Assembly (NCBI RefSeq): GCF_025698545.1
Contig: NC_068575.1
Location: 51,965,980-52,029,979, forward strand
Length of the DNA: 64,000 nt
Direction: 5' to 3'
Origin: Gossypium raimondii
Lineage: Eukaryota; Streptophyta; Magnoliopsida; Malvales; Malvaceae
Position numbers and translations under genes: made by a program. The notes below the pieces were generated by a model. It did not search any database. It saw only the letters and a list, made by a program, of their open reading frames with translations, and had not been told where the DNA came from. The first letter of the stretch is position 1, and each line of letters starts with the position of its first letter. Below are positions 36,101 to 48,329 of this stretch, piece after piece.

Positions 36101-36319
36101 GGACACTTCTAACACGTAGAACTCAATTTTTGCACTTTTTACAATTTAGTCCTTTTTACTAAATTGAGTGCTCAAACGTCGAAATTTTCGAACGAAATTT
36201 TCACGAAATTATTCTGTGAAATTGTAGACCATAAAAGTATAATAAGAATAAATTTTTCCTCGTCGAATTTGTAGTCCCAAAATCACTGTTCCGACTAGGC
36301 CCAAAATCGGGTTATTACA
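33112..36319. mobile_element. Solo LTR (TGTAACACCCC...TTACA), TSD CCCCA, 3.2 kb
   Basis: The ends TGTAACACCCC and GGGTTATTACA are flanked by the 5-bp duplication CCCCA (33107-33111 and 36320-36324). The end sequences are typical of plant gypsy-type LTRs. No coding domain is left, so this is a solo LTR. It contains an array of six short hairpin units at 35.0-35.2 kb. A small inverted, internally deleted relative lies at 42209-42597. Confidence 0.9.
34999..35219. repeat. Array of six short hairpin units in the solo LTR
   Basis: Each unit has a loop-like core AATCNRCACTTAGCAA or a close variant, flanked by complementary arms. The arms differ between units but often keep pairing: GGGG/CCCC at 35042-35065, AAGGTGG/CCACCTT at 35082-35111, and GGGG/CCCC in the last two units. 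Units one and four pair less well. Confidence 0.75.
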
Positions 36320-37874
36320 CCCCAACCCTAAACAAAGGCAAGACATACGTGTGTCAACCTTCCCACTCTATCTAAGATCCATCCAATCATCCTTGGATAG
36401 GAAAAAAATAAGAAGGAATATATATGGTTTTTAATTTCAATATAACAAAATAATTATTTATGTATCAAAATAAGTATATTTAAAAGTTATTTTTAGAATA
36501 TATATATTTTTAGAAGAGAATCTTGGAATTTAGAAGTTTCAATATATGTATTGTACCACCTAATTTTCCAAACTCTATTTTAATGAACACAATGATTATT
36601 GAATGATTAGATTGTGGATATGGAATGATTTGAATCAGGGTATTTATAACACCCCATATTTGGAGGGTCCAAAGTTTCGACGTATAGCAATAAATAGTCT
36701 GTTTGGCATATTGTTGTTCACCCAAATGATTGTTTTGGCGTATACATATGGGCGTATAGTAACCGCCACAAGAGTAAGTAAGAATTTGATTTTCTGATAT
36801 TCTACCGTGTATTAAGGAGAGGTCTGTGTTAAGAGATTAAGGGTAATTATGAAAAGAGTATTCGCCAAAAGTACAATACGTCTAGTTTGTATAGAATACT
36901 GTGTTAGTTACACATTAAGTGATTTGGTTAGAAACCAACTGTTTAGCTTAGTGAGATAATTGTGATTGCAAGACATTTATTAAAATTTCTCTCGGTAACT
37001 GTAAGTCATTAAGAAGGCAAGTTTTGAAACGTATGACACTTTTAAATTCCACTAAACAAGTTGAGTCATATTTATATGTGTGAGATGAGTTTTGAAAGAG
37101 TTTTTTTTTTCTTCCTCATCCTTAAGTGGTATTTACTGATACTTTCCTTAAGTCTGAATGTATCTTACACCGATAATTTAGAAGTTATGGTTTTTTTATG
37201 ATCAGTGGTTATTTCACATCAAAGTAAGTATTTCAGCTATGAATGTTAAGTTCTGAATGAGTAAATCTATATTTGAAAATTGAACAGTGAGACTATAAGT
37301 ATAAGAATTCTGCATGGGATTGTCAGCGATTGAAATGATAAGTAATTTGTATGTACAAGAGTAGTAATAATGAAATTATGTTTCTAAGTAATGGTTGTTG
37401 CTGGTTCAAGATGGATATCTGGATCTAAAGCTTTGAACTGCAGTAGATGAAGATCAGATAAGTCTCTTCTTTGACTCCTACATGTGAACAGTACAAGTAA
37501 GTAACTTAAATAATGATAAATTTTGAGTAATTAGCGAATAAGTAAAACATAAGAAAGATATTGCAAGTGTAAAGATAATATGTACAAAGAATTACATGAA
37601 TAAAAAGTTGAATGATGAGTACGTTGGTAAAGTCCAATATAGAAAGGTATGAATAAGTCAGGTGAGTTTCCAATATAGACTTCTACATATTTCTAGATAA
37701 GTCCTTTATAATTTAAGTTCTAGTAATAGAGATTTTGTGTGTGGTTAATTATTGAGATTAGTATGTATATATGATATGGAATCTGGAATCTAGAATCTAA
37801 TCATGTGAGTTCATTTGGATTTATGTTGAGTGATTTGAAATGTCGGTCTGAATTGTGTCTGTGCATGAAGAGTT

Positions 37875-39370
37875 TGTTAGAGTATGCCCAAAGATCAATC
37901 ATGAGATGGTTGTAATAACATACTTGATTTATCATGTTTATTAATATAAGGCGTTACCATTATTATTTCAGTTTCTTTTCCGTGTGTATAAATAAACTGT
38001 TTTATAATAATGTCCTAAGAATAATATGATTATTCTTAAAAGTTCCTTAGTCAAGTATTATTATTGGATAGGACAACGATAATGCATTAAGACTAACATG
38101 TAGTTGGTTGATGATAAATAGTTGGCATTGATATGGAATGTCAGAATCGATGCATGAATATGTGTGTTAGAGAATAACAAATTGGACTGACCCGTTATGA
38201 GTATGTTTCTTGGATTATTATGTAATTGTCACAACATTACTCATAGTGATTAATATGTATATGATCCTCAGACTTGAGATCATCATAATCCCAACATCTT
38301 GAGTTGTATATTTTGATACAGATCAAACGCGTACACAGAATCGGTTGTTCTATAAAGGCTGATGTTGGATATACCACGATCTATGTAGAGGGATATGGTT
38401 GATCGAGATAGGATAAGCCCCTCCTACATAATGGGAGTAACATCTTAGGTCACTTGATTGAATGGGACTAGAAATGCATGGCCATGCTCAAATAAGTTGA
38501 TATGAGATGTCATACTTATTTGTATATCGTAGTCTACTTAAGATATCAATGAACATGGAATGGACTATGCAAGTGTGACTATTCCATGACTTGTGTCCAA
38601 TCCAAAGATAAAGGAATTAAGGATTATTGCATAAAAGGTTAATCATAAAAGGTTATACCGAATCATGATTTCTTGTGACTTAGGTAGCAATGATGCATTG
38701 CTAGATGCCACTCATTGTTTGTAACATTGGAATTGTTCTAGTATTACTGCTAACGTTACAGGAACCTACAGGGTCACACCCTATAGTTGAAATGAACAGA
38801 ATAAAACATAATTGGTATTGTGTTTGGTTGTCGCTTGAATTAAATTAATTATAGAATTAATTTAATTGGGTAATCAAATATCGAACACATTATGTACAAG
38901 GTTGTTGTACGCATTATGAGAACATGAATTTGGTTAGTATATAAATTCAAATAAATATATGGTTTACCGAAATTATATTATAATTAATGTAATTATAATT
39001 TTCTGTTTAAAATATTATTATATTTATTTTAATTTCTAGAAACCCTAAAAAAGATATATAAGAATCCCGTTTTTCTTTGCTTGGGTCTAGCAGTCGTCAA
39101 AGAAAATTATTTTCAAAACAGTTTTGGGGATTCCTTCCGTTCATAATCAACTGGGTAGATTACGTAAAGACCGGGGTCACGATAGATTGCGGCTTGGTTC
39201 GATAGCAGATCAGACTACTCGTTGTTGAGGCGTTGCTGTCTACTCAGAATAAACATTCGGTAATTTCGTAACCTTTATCACCCCGATTCGTTCCTCACAC
39301 ATAGATCTGTGGTTAGGGTCGCTGAATTTTTATTTTTCCGCTGCGCCGTAGGGGTGCCGGCGATCCAACA
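37875..39370. mobile_element. Solo LTR (copia-like), TSD GAGTT, nested
   Basis: Begins TGTTAGAGTATGCCC and ends GCGATCCAACA, with the duplication GAGTT on both sides (37870-37874 and 39371-39375). The TGTT...AACA ends and the size (1.5 kb) fit a plant copia-type LTR. It sits inside the GTATT-flanked LTR and is therefore younger than it. Confidence 0.88.
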
Positions 39371-39475
39371 GAGTTTGTATTGTGAGTTTGGTCACCGAGG
39401 AGGTAATTGATGAAGTCCGTTAGGACAGTAAACACAAACTTTGATATGAAATTCTGAAGGAAAATCCCATAGCCA

Positions 39476-39645
39476 TGGCAAACTCTAACTGGATTACCTT
39501 TGTGGCGTACTCTAATTGGATTGCCTTTGTGGCATACTCTGACTGGCTCGCCTTTGTGGCACACTTTAAATGGATTGCCTTTATGGCATACTCTGAATGG
39601 ATCGACTTGGTGGCAGACTCTATATGATTGCCTGTATGGCGTGAC
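39476..39645. repeat. Minisatellite, about 30-bp units
   Basis: About six imperfect units of the form 'actctaattggattgccttt' plus 'gtggcat'. They lie in the outer LTR just after the nested GAGTT insertion. Open frames across the run are products of the repeat and not genes. Confidence 0.75.
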
Positions 39646-40623
39646 CTGTTAGGCTTATGTGGCATGAACTGTCAGGAATCTTTGGTAAGATATGAATCTG
39701 AATATTTGTCTCTTTTGTAAGGTATGAGAAAATCCTTTTAGTTCTATAATTGGTATGTTCTGGGTTAAGAGTGAATAAGTCTTAATGGTTTTCATGAAAA
39801 AGAGATGCATATCTGAATGTTAAAAAAGGTATCTATTATGATGATCTGTAAATGTAGAAAGTGAGGGGTATTGAATTTTCTTCTAGAATTTTCTGAATCT
39901 GAATTAGTGTTATCTTGAGTTATGGGATTGTGATATGGATTTCGTCAGAATGGTCAATGTAGTGATTTATCAGTATGGATATGTGTGGTACTGAATCAGG
40001 GTATGTTTGAGTATGAATTGATGGTATTAAATTCTACATTAAGTATTTGTCAAACATATATGTATTCGCCCGTGATAAAGGTCAGCGAACAATTGTTTGA
40101 AATAAGAGTATAGATTGAGGCATGGATGGTTGGAAGTGGATTTTAAGGGTGTGATTTGTTAAGAAATTATTATGTGATAAGAGATTTATGAGATGTCTAG
40201 AAATATTCCTCAGTTACTTAGATAAGAAATATTTAATATGACAAGAGTATAATAATTGGCGTATAAGAAAATGGTAAAATTGTAGTAGTATCAACTGAAA
40301 TAAATGATGCAGAATGATGGTTGGCTCACAGTAGTTCTTGCAAGACTGCAAAGTATATTCATCAAGGTATTGTTATAATGAGCTCACTAAGTACTCATGT
40401 ACTTACAAGATTTGTTATTACTTTTCAGGTGTTTGAGAATAGTTTTCGCCTAGAGGGACAACGCCAGGAATACGCCAAATTAGTGGCGGAGTGGGCTATT
40501 ATACATACAGTGGATTTGTGGCGCAGTCTAAGAATACTCTTTTTGAGTCTATATTAAATAAACTTATGATAACACTCTAGAAGAATGTATTTTTATGTAT
40601 TAATTATGTATTTATTCTGAGTA

Positions 40624-41904
40624 TGATCTTGCTAATTTGAGCTATTTATGATCTTTTATCTCATAGGGACTAAATTTGAGGCAAAAGCAAAATTAAGGGC
40701 CAAAAGCGTGAATTTAAAGATAAAATGGGACAATGTGCGACACAAGGAAAAGTTGGTGCCAAAAGTGCATGCATGGAAGAAATAAGGGTTGAAATGCAAA
40801 AAGAAGAGATTTTATTCTATCAGACTCTATTTTAATTATATTAGGATAATTAATATTAAAATTATTATTAAGGATTATTTAATTTTAGGATTTTATTTTA
40901 TTTATCTTTATTTATATTCAATTAAATGTATTTATCTTTTGGGAGTTTAAGTAGGATTAGACTATCTCCCCTAGCACTATAAATAGGGGGTGAAGTGACT
41001 CAAAAGGCATACATCTTTTTCTGTAAACACTCTTTCCCAAAAAGTCTAGGCTTTTGTTCTTCTCATATTTCCTTTCAATAAAATCTCTATTTTTATTTTA
41101 TTTATTTTCTTTTCCACTACAACCATGAGCCACTAAACTCATCTAGCCGAAGGTTGTCGATATTCCCTAAAAAGGGTTCTTGAGGCCTAGAGTTCGTACT
41201 TAGCCTCCTCGTCGAGTATTCATCATTTCTCCGTACTACGGGGCTGACGCTTTCGTCTATGTCCCTTAAGAAGTAAGCTTTTCAACGTATGCAAAGGCGG
41301 CTGCTTTGTATGTTTTGGGAATGTTGCACAGTTGGTTCGTTAGCTTACTGCGTCAGAGGTTGACGAGCCCAAGAGCCAAAATGGCGCGGGATTCGCCATT
41401 GAGAAACGTTGATCTAGCATAAGACAATCCCACAAAATCGATTGTTGACTAGAGTCAGGTTCCACTAAATCGTAATCCTAGGCGTCCTCTTCCACTATAA
41501 CTGGCTTATTCGATTTGGGAAGGATCATCTAAAGTCGAGGATTGAACCCAAAGCGGAACGAGACAACTAGAGGCTGGAACCTCCCATAAGAATTTCCTTT
41601 CTCTTAACTCTATTTTTAATTTTTCGAATTTTTGATTCAATATTCTTAATTTTGTTTTTATTTTATTTTTCGTTTCCAGATCCAAACTTTTAATTTTGTT
41701 ATTTTCTTATTTTTTTTAGGAACGTAGGTTTTCTTGGGCAAGATTCTGCTTGGGATTTCACGGAACAAGATATTGTGCAAATCCAATCCTTGAGGATTTG
41801 ACCTTACTTCCCTTTTACTATTCTTTTTCATTATTTATTAGGGATAGAATATTTTTTGTGCTTTCAACGACCGCATCAACTTCCACTTTGTAAGGATTTT
41901 TATC
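40624..41904. mobile_element. Nested LTR-like insertion, flanked by GAGTATG
   Basis: The direct repeat GAGTATG occurs at 40619-40625 and 41905-41911, and outer-LTR sequence continues on both sides. The insert has LTR-like signals: a TATA box (TATAAATA at 40979-40986), a polyadenylation-type AATAAA at 41077-41082, and 'gaccgcatca' near its right end. The exact ends are uncertain because the right boundary is not CA and the duplication is longer than the usual 5 bp. Best read as a solo LTR or a truncated retroelement. Confidence 0.6.
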
Positions 41905-42208
41905 GAGTATGTTGTAATAAGATTAATTTAAGTCACTTCTCTTGTTTTCATACAATAAGTTTCTAATTAAAATGTCAAATAACATGCTTAAAGAAACGAG
42001 AAATTGTAAACTATTTTTGTTAATGGTTTAGCTTTGTGAAGTAACACTCAAAATCTGGACTCGGTGAATCGGGTTAGGTTTAGGACGTTATAGTATTGCA
42101 TCGCTAAGTTTTTTTAACCTTACTGAAACATATATCTACGTACAAATTTTAAATTTTAAATTGTAGTTGTTTATGTATTGGTTACGAATAATATTTAAAT
42201 AGACTTCA

Positions 42209-42597
42209 TGTAACAGCCCGTTTTTAATGAAATCGAAACAGTGATTTTCGGACCACAAATCTGGAGTCAGAAAATTTATATTATTATTATTTTATGTTCT
42301 ACTATTTGATAGAAATACAGTAAAAAAATTTCGTTAAGAAATTTTACCGTTTACATACCTAATTTGATAAAAAGGACTAAATTTTACCGTTTACATCCGA
42401 TTTAGTCCTGACTTGTTTCTAATGCGTATTTTGGGCCTTGAGGGCTCATATAAGGGACAATATGTTTGATTACGATTAGTTTATGATATGAATATTATAT
42501 GATGTAAAGTGTTGAAATTTCTATCTATTTGTTCTGTAAACTTCGGTAATGCTCCATAACCCTATTCCGGCGATGGATACGGGTTAAGGGTGTTACA
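42209..42597 (-). mobile_element. Small, internally deleted LTR related to the 33.1-kb LTR
   Basis: Begins TGTAACAGCCCG and ends GGGTGTTACA. Its start matches the reverse complement of the right end of the LTR at 33112-36319 (shared 'aacagtgattttcgg' and 'gactacaaat'-like text), so it is in the opposite orientation. It is only 389 bp, so most of the LTR is deleted. The flanks CTTCA and CTTCG are a 5-bp duplication with one change. Confidence 0.65.
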
Positions 42598-43505
42598 CTT
42601 CGACATCTATAGGTGTTTTTATTATAAACCTTAACCGAAGCCTAACACTAAAACCTATAAATATCCTATCGAGGTATTTGTAAAATTTTTGAAAATGTTA
42701 AGTCATAATTTATAACAGGTGCTTTGAAAAGAAGATCTCAGAAATTTAAAATGATCTCACCACTCAAATGTGTTCTTATGAAAAATCCTAACCCTAAAAC
42801 ATATAAATAGTTCATCCTACTTGTTCATTTTTCACACAAAAAACTCAAATTCCTCCTCTACATTCTATACTATCCTACATACCAAAGATTTTCTAAATCT
42901 ATAATGTCTTCCCCTTATTGAAATTGGAAGAATGACATGTTGCTCAAAAGTATTCTCTAATGGTTTGGTGTCAAATTAAGATATGTTGGTTTTTATTTAG
43001 TCAAATTCAAAATTTTTCTTTTGTACTATCATTAACTTTCCCTCTAATTGAATGATAGAGATTTGAGACCCATAATTTCATCTCCTATACATTTATAGGG
43101 TCATAAGTTTAGAGATACTGGCAATGGACGAGGGTTTGGAGTGAATTGATAAGGCACATACATTTCTATAATTGAAAACCATAAGCTTTTTTATAGGGTT
43201 TTAAGAGATATGTTCAAGTTTTATAGGGTTTTACGAAATTGAGTTTTTTATACGCTACAATTCTTTTTTGGAGTTATAAATTTAACATCTCTCCACTTGA
43301 TAGATCCTTTTGTTTATTGATGTCAAATTAGTACTTTAATTAGCTCAAAAAGATAGATGATACCATCACTTATAGAATATGTTGCAAGGGATGATGCAAG
43401 CCATGTGCACCTAGAGAATATTCCACATGGAATTATGTGTGCCATGTACATTGTTCTATTTTGATTCAACTCAAAGTCTACATCAAGATTTTGGTAACAT
43501 CAGAG

Positions 43506-45260
43506 TGTTGGGAAATCGAGTTCGGAAAATACAACGGAAAATAAGTTTAAGGAAAACCAGAGTTTTAAAATTTCTCCAAAAACAATAACTTGGTTGTGTT
43601 ATCTAAAGTAATAAACACTTAATCAAAATCGTACCTTTATGATTTGTATAGGATGAAGACTTAATCAAACTGAGTAGTCTTCTTTACTATCATCAAGCTC
43701 ATGTCTTTTGAGTGTGGGCTCGCTTCAAATCATAAAATTTTTCACAAAATTACCAATGGGGCAATTTCATAATTTCTCTAAACTTTTAGGGTTAAATTGT
43801 AAATAACAAGAATATCTTTAAGAATTTTCTAAAATAATTTCTTCAAAAAAATTTCTCTCTACATCTTTTCTTGAATTCAGGTGTATGTGAATAACGGTCC
43901 ATACTCTCTTTATATAGAAAGAGTTTAGAGAGAGTTCAACTAGTATTAGAATTAATCACATTAATATTAAATAAATAAAATATTATCTAGATAAATATTA
44001 AATTAAATTTAATATCTCATTAATATCTAGATAAATATTATATTCATTAAAATAATATTATATTTGGTAAAATTAATTTGAAATCAAGTTACTTGATAAA
44101 GTCCCACTAGGAGTCTAATTTTTCCACTCTTCTACCACCGAAGAACCGCTGCCGTCGACCATTCGCTGACTACTAGATCGTCATTGTCGTAACTATTGTG
44201 CTTAGTGGTGCCACCGCCAGTTAGAATCCCCTGACACCTTGAATTATCGTCGCTTTGCCCAAATAGGTCTGGTCGGCTCAACATCTCCTCGTGAGGCTGC
44301 CAATGTCGTCGCTGGAGCGGGCACTAGCTGTTCGAACGGTGTTGCACCAGTCAAGCATGCAAATGTCTAGCCGATGGTACGACAGCCGATTTGGCTGCTA
44401 CCAGTTTAGTCTGGGCCAGTGACGGCCTAACCAGTCCAATCCAACCACCAGTTGGACCGTTAACCCAGTTTCATACACCTGACCTGATTCAACCAGTTTT
44501 GGGTCTCGATCTTAGTTTTTGGTTCTCGAGTCTAATCTTCGATCTCGGGTTGGGCTAATTGTTTAACTTAAAAATTGATTTTCAAAAAATATTATATATA
44601 TTTTAATTAATTTGATTAGCTTAATTTTACTTGATCAAAATTAATTTTTCCAAAAATCATTGAGATTTTCCAAATTAATTTTTGAAGAAAATTCTTTAAT
44701 CAAATTCTCTAGTTGAACAATTCTCACAACCACCTAACTTAATTCCACATTGAATAAACTGACTCAATTAAATTATTTCCAAAGTCATAGAATTTTCTTC
44801 TAATTCAAATGCAGTTCGATCGAACTTTTGTTGAGCTAGCGAAGGGACCAATCAGACATATACAATTAGACTCAAGTTAATTGCAATTATGTTCAGAAGT
44901 ACCATGTTGGAAATTCATTATTATATACTCTTTACGAAAGCAATTCATCTAACTACTTTGTCTAATGACCTCGCCATATGTGTGTTACCCTCATATGATA
45001 TCCTTGATTCCTTTGAGTTAAATCTATTCACTCAATACAATCTTATTTTATCTCATTGTCACAATTGTGTCTTCTTAATGATTAATATGATCATTGTCAA
45101 CTAATTACTGTGATAAATTACTCGTTGGAGAACAAGCAACCCATGACCACGTTCCATATTTATCAATCCACACAATGTCAACGAAAGGATATCGTTAATT
45201 ATTTAATCGAGCTATGAATTCCATTGTTGCTAGTAAAGTCATGCCGTACACAAGTAATCA
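43506..45260 (-). mobile_element. Truncated copia-like LTR
   Basis: The left edge TGTTGGGAAATCG, read on the minus strand, is an LTR 3' end (...CGATTTCCCAACA). A GC-richer segment at 44.1-44.5 kb and then AT-rich text extend to the inverted-repeat centre at 45235-45260. No matching terminus or target duplication was found on the right, so that end was lost by rearrangement. No coding domain is present. Confidence 0.5.
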
Positions 45261-47580
45261 AAATAGATTTACTAGCAACAATGGAATTCATTGCTCGATT
45301 AAAGAGTTAACGATATCCTTTCATTGATATTGTGTGGATTGATAAATATGAAACGTGGCTACGAGTTCTCAAACGAGCAATTTATAATAGTCATTAGTTG
45401 ACAATTATCATTTTAATCATTAAGAAGACACAATGGTGACTGTCGAAACCATTTTTTTGAAAAAAAACAAAAATTTTAGGTTGTCGACTTTAAAAAATGA
45501 AAATTGGGAGTTGCCACCAATCTTTTATTAAGGTGTGATTGGATCACCTAAAAAAACGGCTTTGGTCTACGAGTTTTAGAAAAACGGGTCCGAGAGTCGG
45601 TTACATATGAGGAAGGATTAGCACCCTCATTACGCCCAAAAATTGGTACCTAGTTAAATAATTAATGTCTTAATGTCGAAAATTTGAAAAACGTAATCCT
45701 TAGCAAAAAACTTAAAACGTTACGTATTAAGACCCTTATCATTTCAGAGAAAGAAAGTACCACACCCAATACGTTAGGGCACGGCATTCTAATTTTCCCC
45801 AAAAATGAATTAGGGCAAAATACTAGTGCAATAAAAATTTAAAAGAATATCCATTTATTCAAGATTTAAGAAATCGCATTGTACGTTAGGGCACAATTCC
45901 TTTAGAATCCCAAACTCGTAATATTTTCTTTATTATTTTTTTAAAAATATTCATTTCGAGAAATCAATGCATCACATCCAATACTTTAGGACACAACGTG
46001 TTGAATTCCCAATAATGAGTTCTTATTTTTTGATTAAAGAGAAATGCTCGATTGTTAGATTTAATGAAGAAAATCGGAACCCAATACGTTAGGGCTAAAT
46101 TTCCTTGAAAATCCTAAATAGAAGCACTATCTCAATTTTGAAAAGTTTGAAATCGAGTAAAAAAATGATGTGATGCTACATTAAATATACCATGCAATAA
46201 TAAATATTACAGTGTCGTAGAAATAATATAAATAAATGAATAAATAGAATCAATATACATAATAAAAATAATCACATACAAAATATCAAATGAATGATCA
46301 AAATAAAAAAATGAATTTTAACATATAAACGAAAACATGAATTAATAATCGAATGAAGAAAATAAACAAAATATAAAGAATAAAAGGCACATAGTATATA
46401 TGCATTGAAATTAAAAGTCATACACATAATTTACATATGAAATCTTGGGCTATGAAACTTATACATACATGATGCATTTATGAAAATAAAAGAAAAATAT
46501 TATAAAGTATATAAAATATATATTTGCATTTTTAAAAAAATAAATATGTTCATATATATAAAATTAGTTAAAAATATTAATATGTGTACATACATATGTA
46601 TACTAAAATAAATATATACATATAGATAAAAAATAATTACATATAAAAATTATATTATACTACAAAAATAAATATGCATATATGAAAATATATATACATA
46701 TATTTTTTTAAAAATAATTAAATATAAAAAGAATAAAAACTAATTAATAAAAATAAAGAAAATAAAAAAGACTAATTTGAACTGTAAATAAAAACTCGAG
46801 GCAAATCTATACATAAATAGAAATGAAGAACCAAATTGAACGCAGCATATTACATGGAGGGACCGGAAGGAAATTTTCCTATTTCCTAAACGGCGTCGTT
46901 CAATCAGGATCAATTGAAATCGAAAATAAATAAAGGGTAAATTTAAAATAAAAAAACTTAATTACAAAAACATTAAAAGGCGGAGGGGCTAAATAAATAA
47001 ATAAATAAAATTCGCAGTGGTATCACCTTCTCCCTTTTTTAAAATCGTAAATAAGTAAAAAATAATCGAAAGAAAAAATAGTAAGCCACCTTTAAAAAGC
47101 GCCAATCGTTCTCTTTTTTATTCCTCCTCTTTTTTTACAATGAAGGAGAGGCCTCTATTTATAGTTGAGCCTCCCCAAATCCAACAGATGCAGTCAATTA
47201 CATCAACTATGAGATTAAAGGGTATCTACAAATTAAATCTCTAAGATTACAAAATCATATCTTCTAAGATTGCATATCATATCTAAGATTATTTATCATA
47301 TCTAAGATTGCATATCATATCTAAGATTATATATTATATCTAAGATTGCATATCATATCTAAGATTGCATATCCCTGAAGATTATGTTTCCATAAGCTTG
47401 TAGATGGACCTTCAACCTTTTCAAGTAATAGGCAATTCCGATCGGGCCAAATGATATTACTTTGGGTTTTTTTCTGTGAGCCCGGGCTAAAATTGTGTAT
47501 TACAGTGACAATGAAATAAAATAGGATTGTATTAAGTGAACGGATTTAACTAAAATGAATCAAGGATATCATATGATAAA
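44985..47580. repeat. Long inverted repeat interrupted by a solo LTR
   Basis: The left arm (about 44985-45234) is the reverse complement of 45261-45441 joined to about 47510-47580. For example, the left 'gaattccattgttgctagta' pairs with the right 'tactagcaacaatggaattc', and the left 'catatgatatccttgattc' pairs with the right 'gaatcaaggatatcatatg'. The spacer is about 25 bp. Removing the solo LTR at 45442-47504 and one copy of GTGAC restores a continuous right arm. Confidence 0.8.
45442..47504. mobile_element. Solo LTR, TSD GTGAC, 2.1 kb
   Basis: Begins TGTCGAAACCA and ends TTGTGTATTACA. The duplication GTGAC flanks it (45437-45441 and 47505-47509). It is a diverged relative of the LTR at 29881: the opening text and several copies of CCAATACGTTAGGG are shared. 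It lacks the large GC-rich section of that copy. It is inserted in the right arm of the inverted repeat and so is younger than it. A microrepeat 'atatctaagattgcatatc' recurs at about 47.26-47.37 kb. Confidence 0.9.
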
Positions 47581-47619
47581 TTGCTTTTGGTGTTTGGAAG
47601 ATTAATAAATCTAAAAAAA

Positions 47620-48300
47620 TGAGTTAATTTCGAAGGAACTATCTGATTTTAGGTTTAGAAAATTTTTGAATGGTTTAGGTTAAGAGAGGGAAGAAGAAGA
47701 CGATGACAATTCCTAGAAGAAGACTAATTATCCAAAATTTGAGCAATTTGCCCTTTTGGTCACTCTCTGTTTCTCCCATTTTCCAATTAGGCCCTAACTC
47801 AATTAAAACACACTATTTTCAAATAAAACCTCGTAATTAAGTTTTTTTAGATTAATTAATAAAATAAAACTTAATTATATTATTTTAATACTTTAATTAA
47901 TTATTTATGACCCTAATTTCAGTGTTCATCTCAAATCCTCGATTTATTAACCTAATTTTCGGGATGTGATCATCATCCATTATCCTATGATATAAAATGG
48001 TTTATTTACCATTTTGAACCTTTGGTTGATTGTTATTTGAGTCCTCGAGACTTTTGACAATTAAAACTCTATAGCTCAAACTTTTACAATTTAGTTCCTA
48101 GGCTTTAATTAACTATTAATCGACAAAATTTCTTGACCAATATTTGATATATTTTTATATTATACACGTAAATATTAATATTTAATATTTACGAATTTCT
48201 TTTACAAAAATGGGGTTCCAAAATCTCACTTTTCGGTACCATTGTAAATCGAATTGTTACTTGTAAGTAGAGCCAATATGATCTAGTTGGCTTCAAAATG
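47620..48300. other. Intergenic, AT-rich repeat-like DNA
   Basis: No gene is supported. A short stretch near 47.74-47.8 kb (cccttttggtcactctctg and following) looks like common plant LTR tail sequence, but no boundaries could be set. Confidence 0.35.
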
Positions 48301-48329
48301 TGGTTGTGGGTCAAATTTTTGTATAAATG

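Larger units (their letters stand above)
36645..42092. mobile_element. Solo LTR with TATAAC...GTTATA ends, TSD GTATT, hosting nested insertions
   Basis: Begins TATAACACCCCATATTTGG and ends GGACGTTATA, flanked by the 5-bp duplication GTATT (36640-36644 and 42093-42097). Without the two nested insertions (37875-39370 and 40624-41904) it is about 2.65 kb. The ends are TA...TA instead of the canonical TG...CA. A minisatellite-like run occurs at 39.48-39.64 kb. It contains no protein domain. Confidence 0.75.

Noticed and set aside
39313..39665. Frames with repeated CHKGNPIRV-like units
   Set aside because: Products of the 30-bp minisatellite, not a repeat protein gene.
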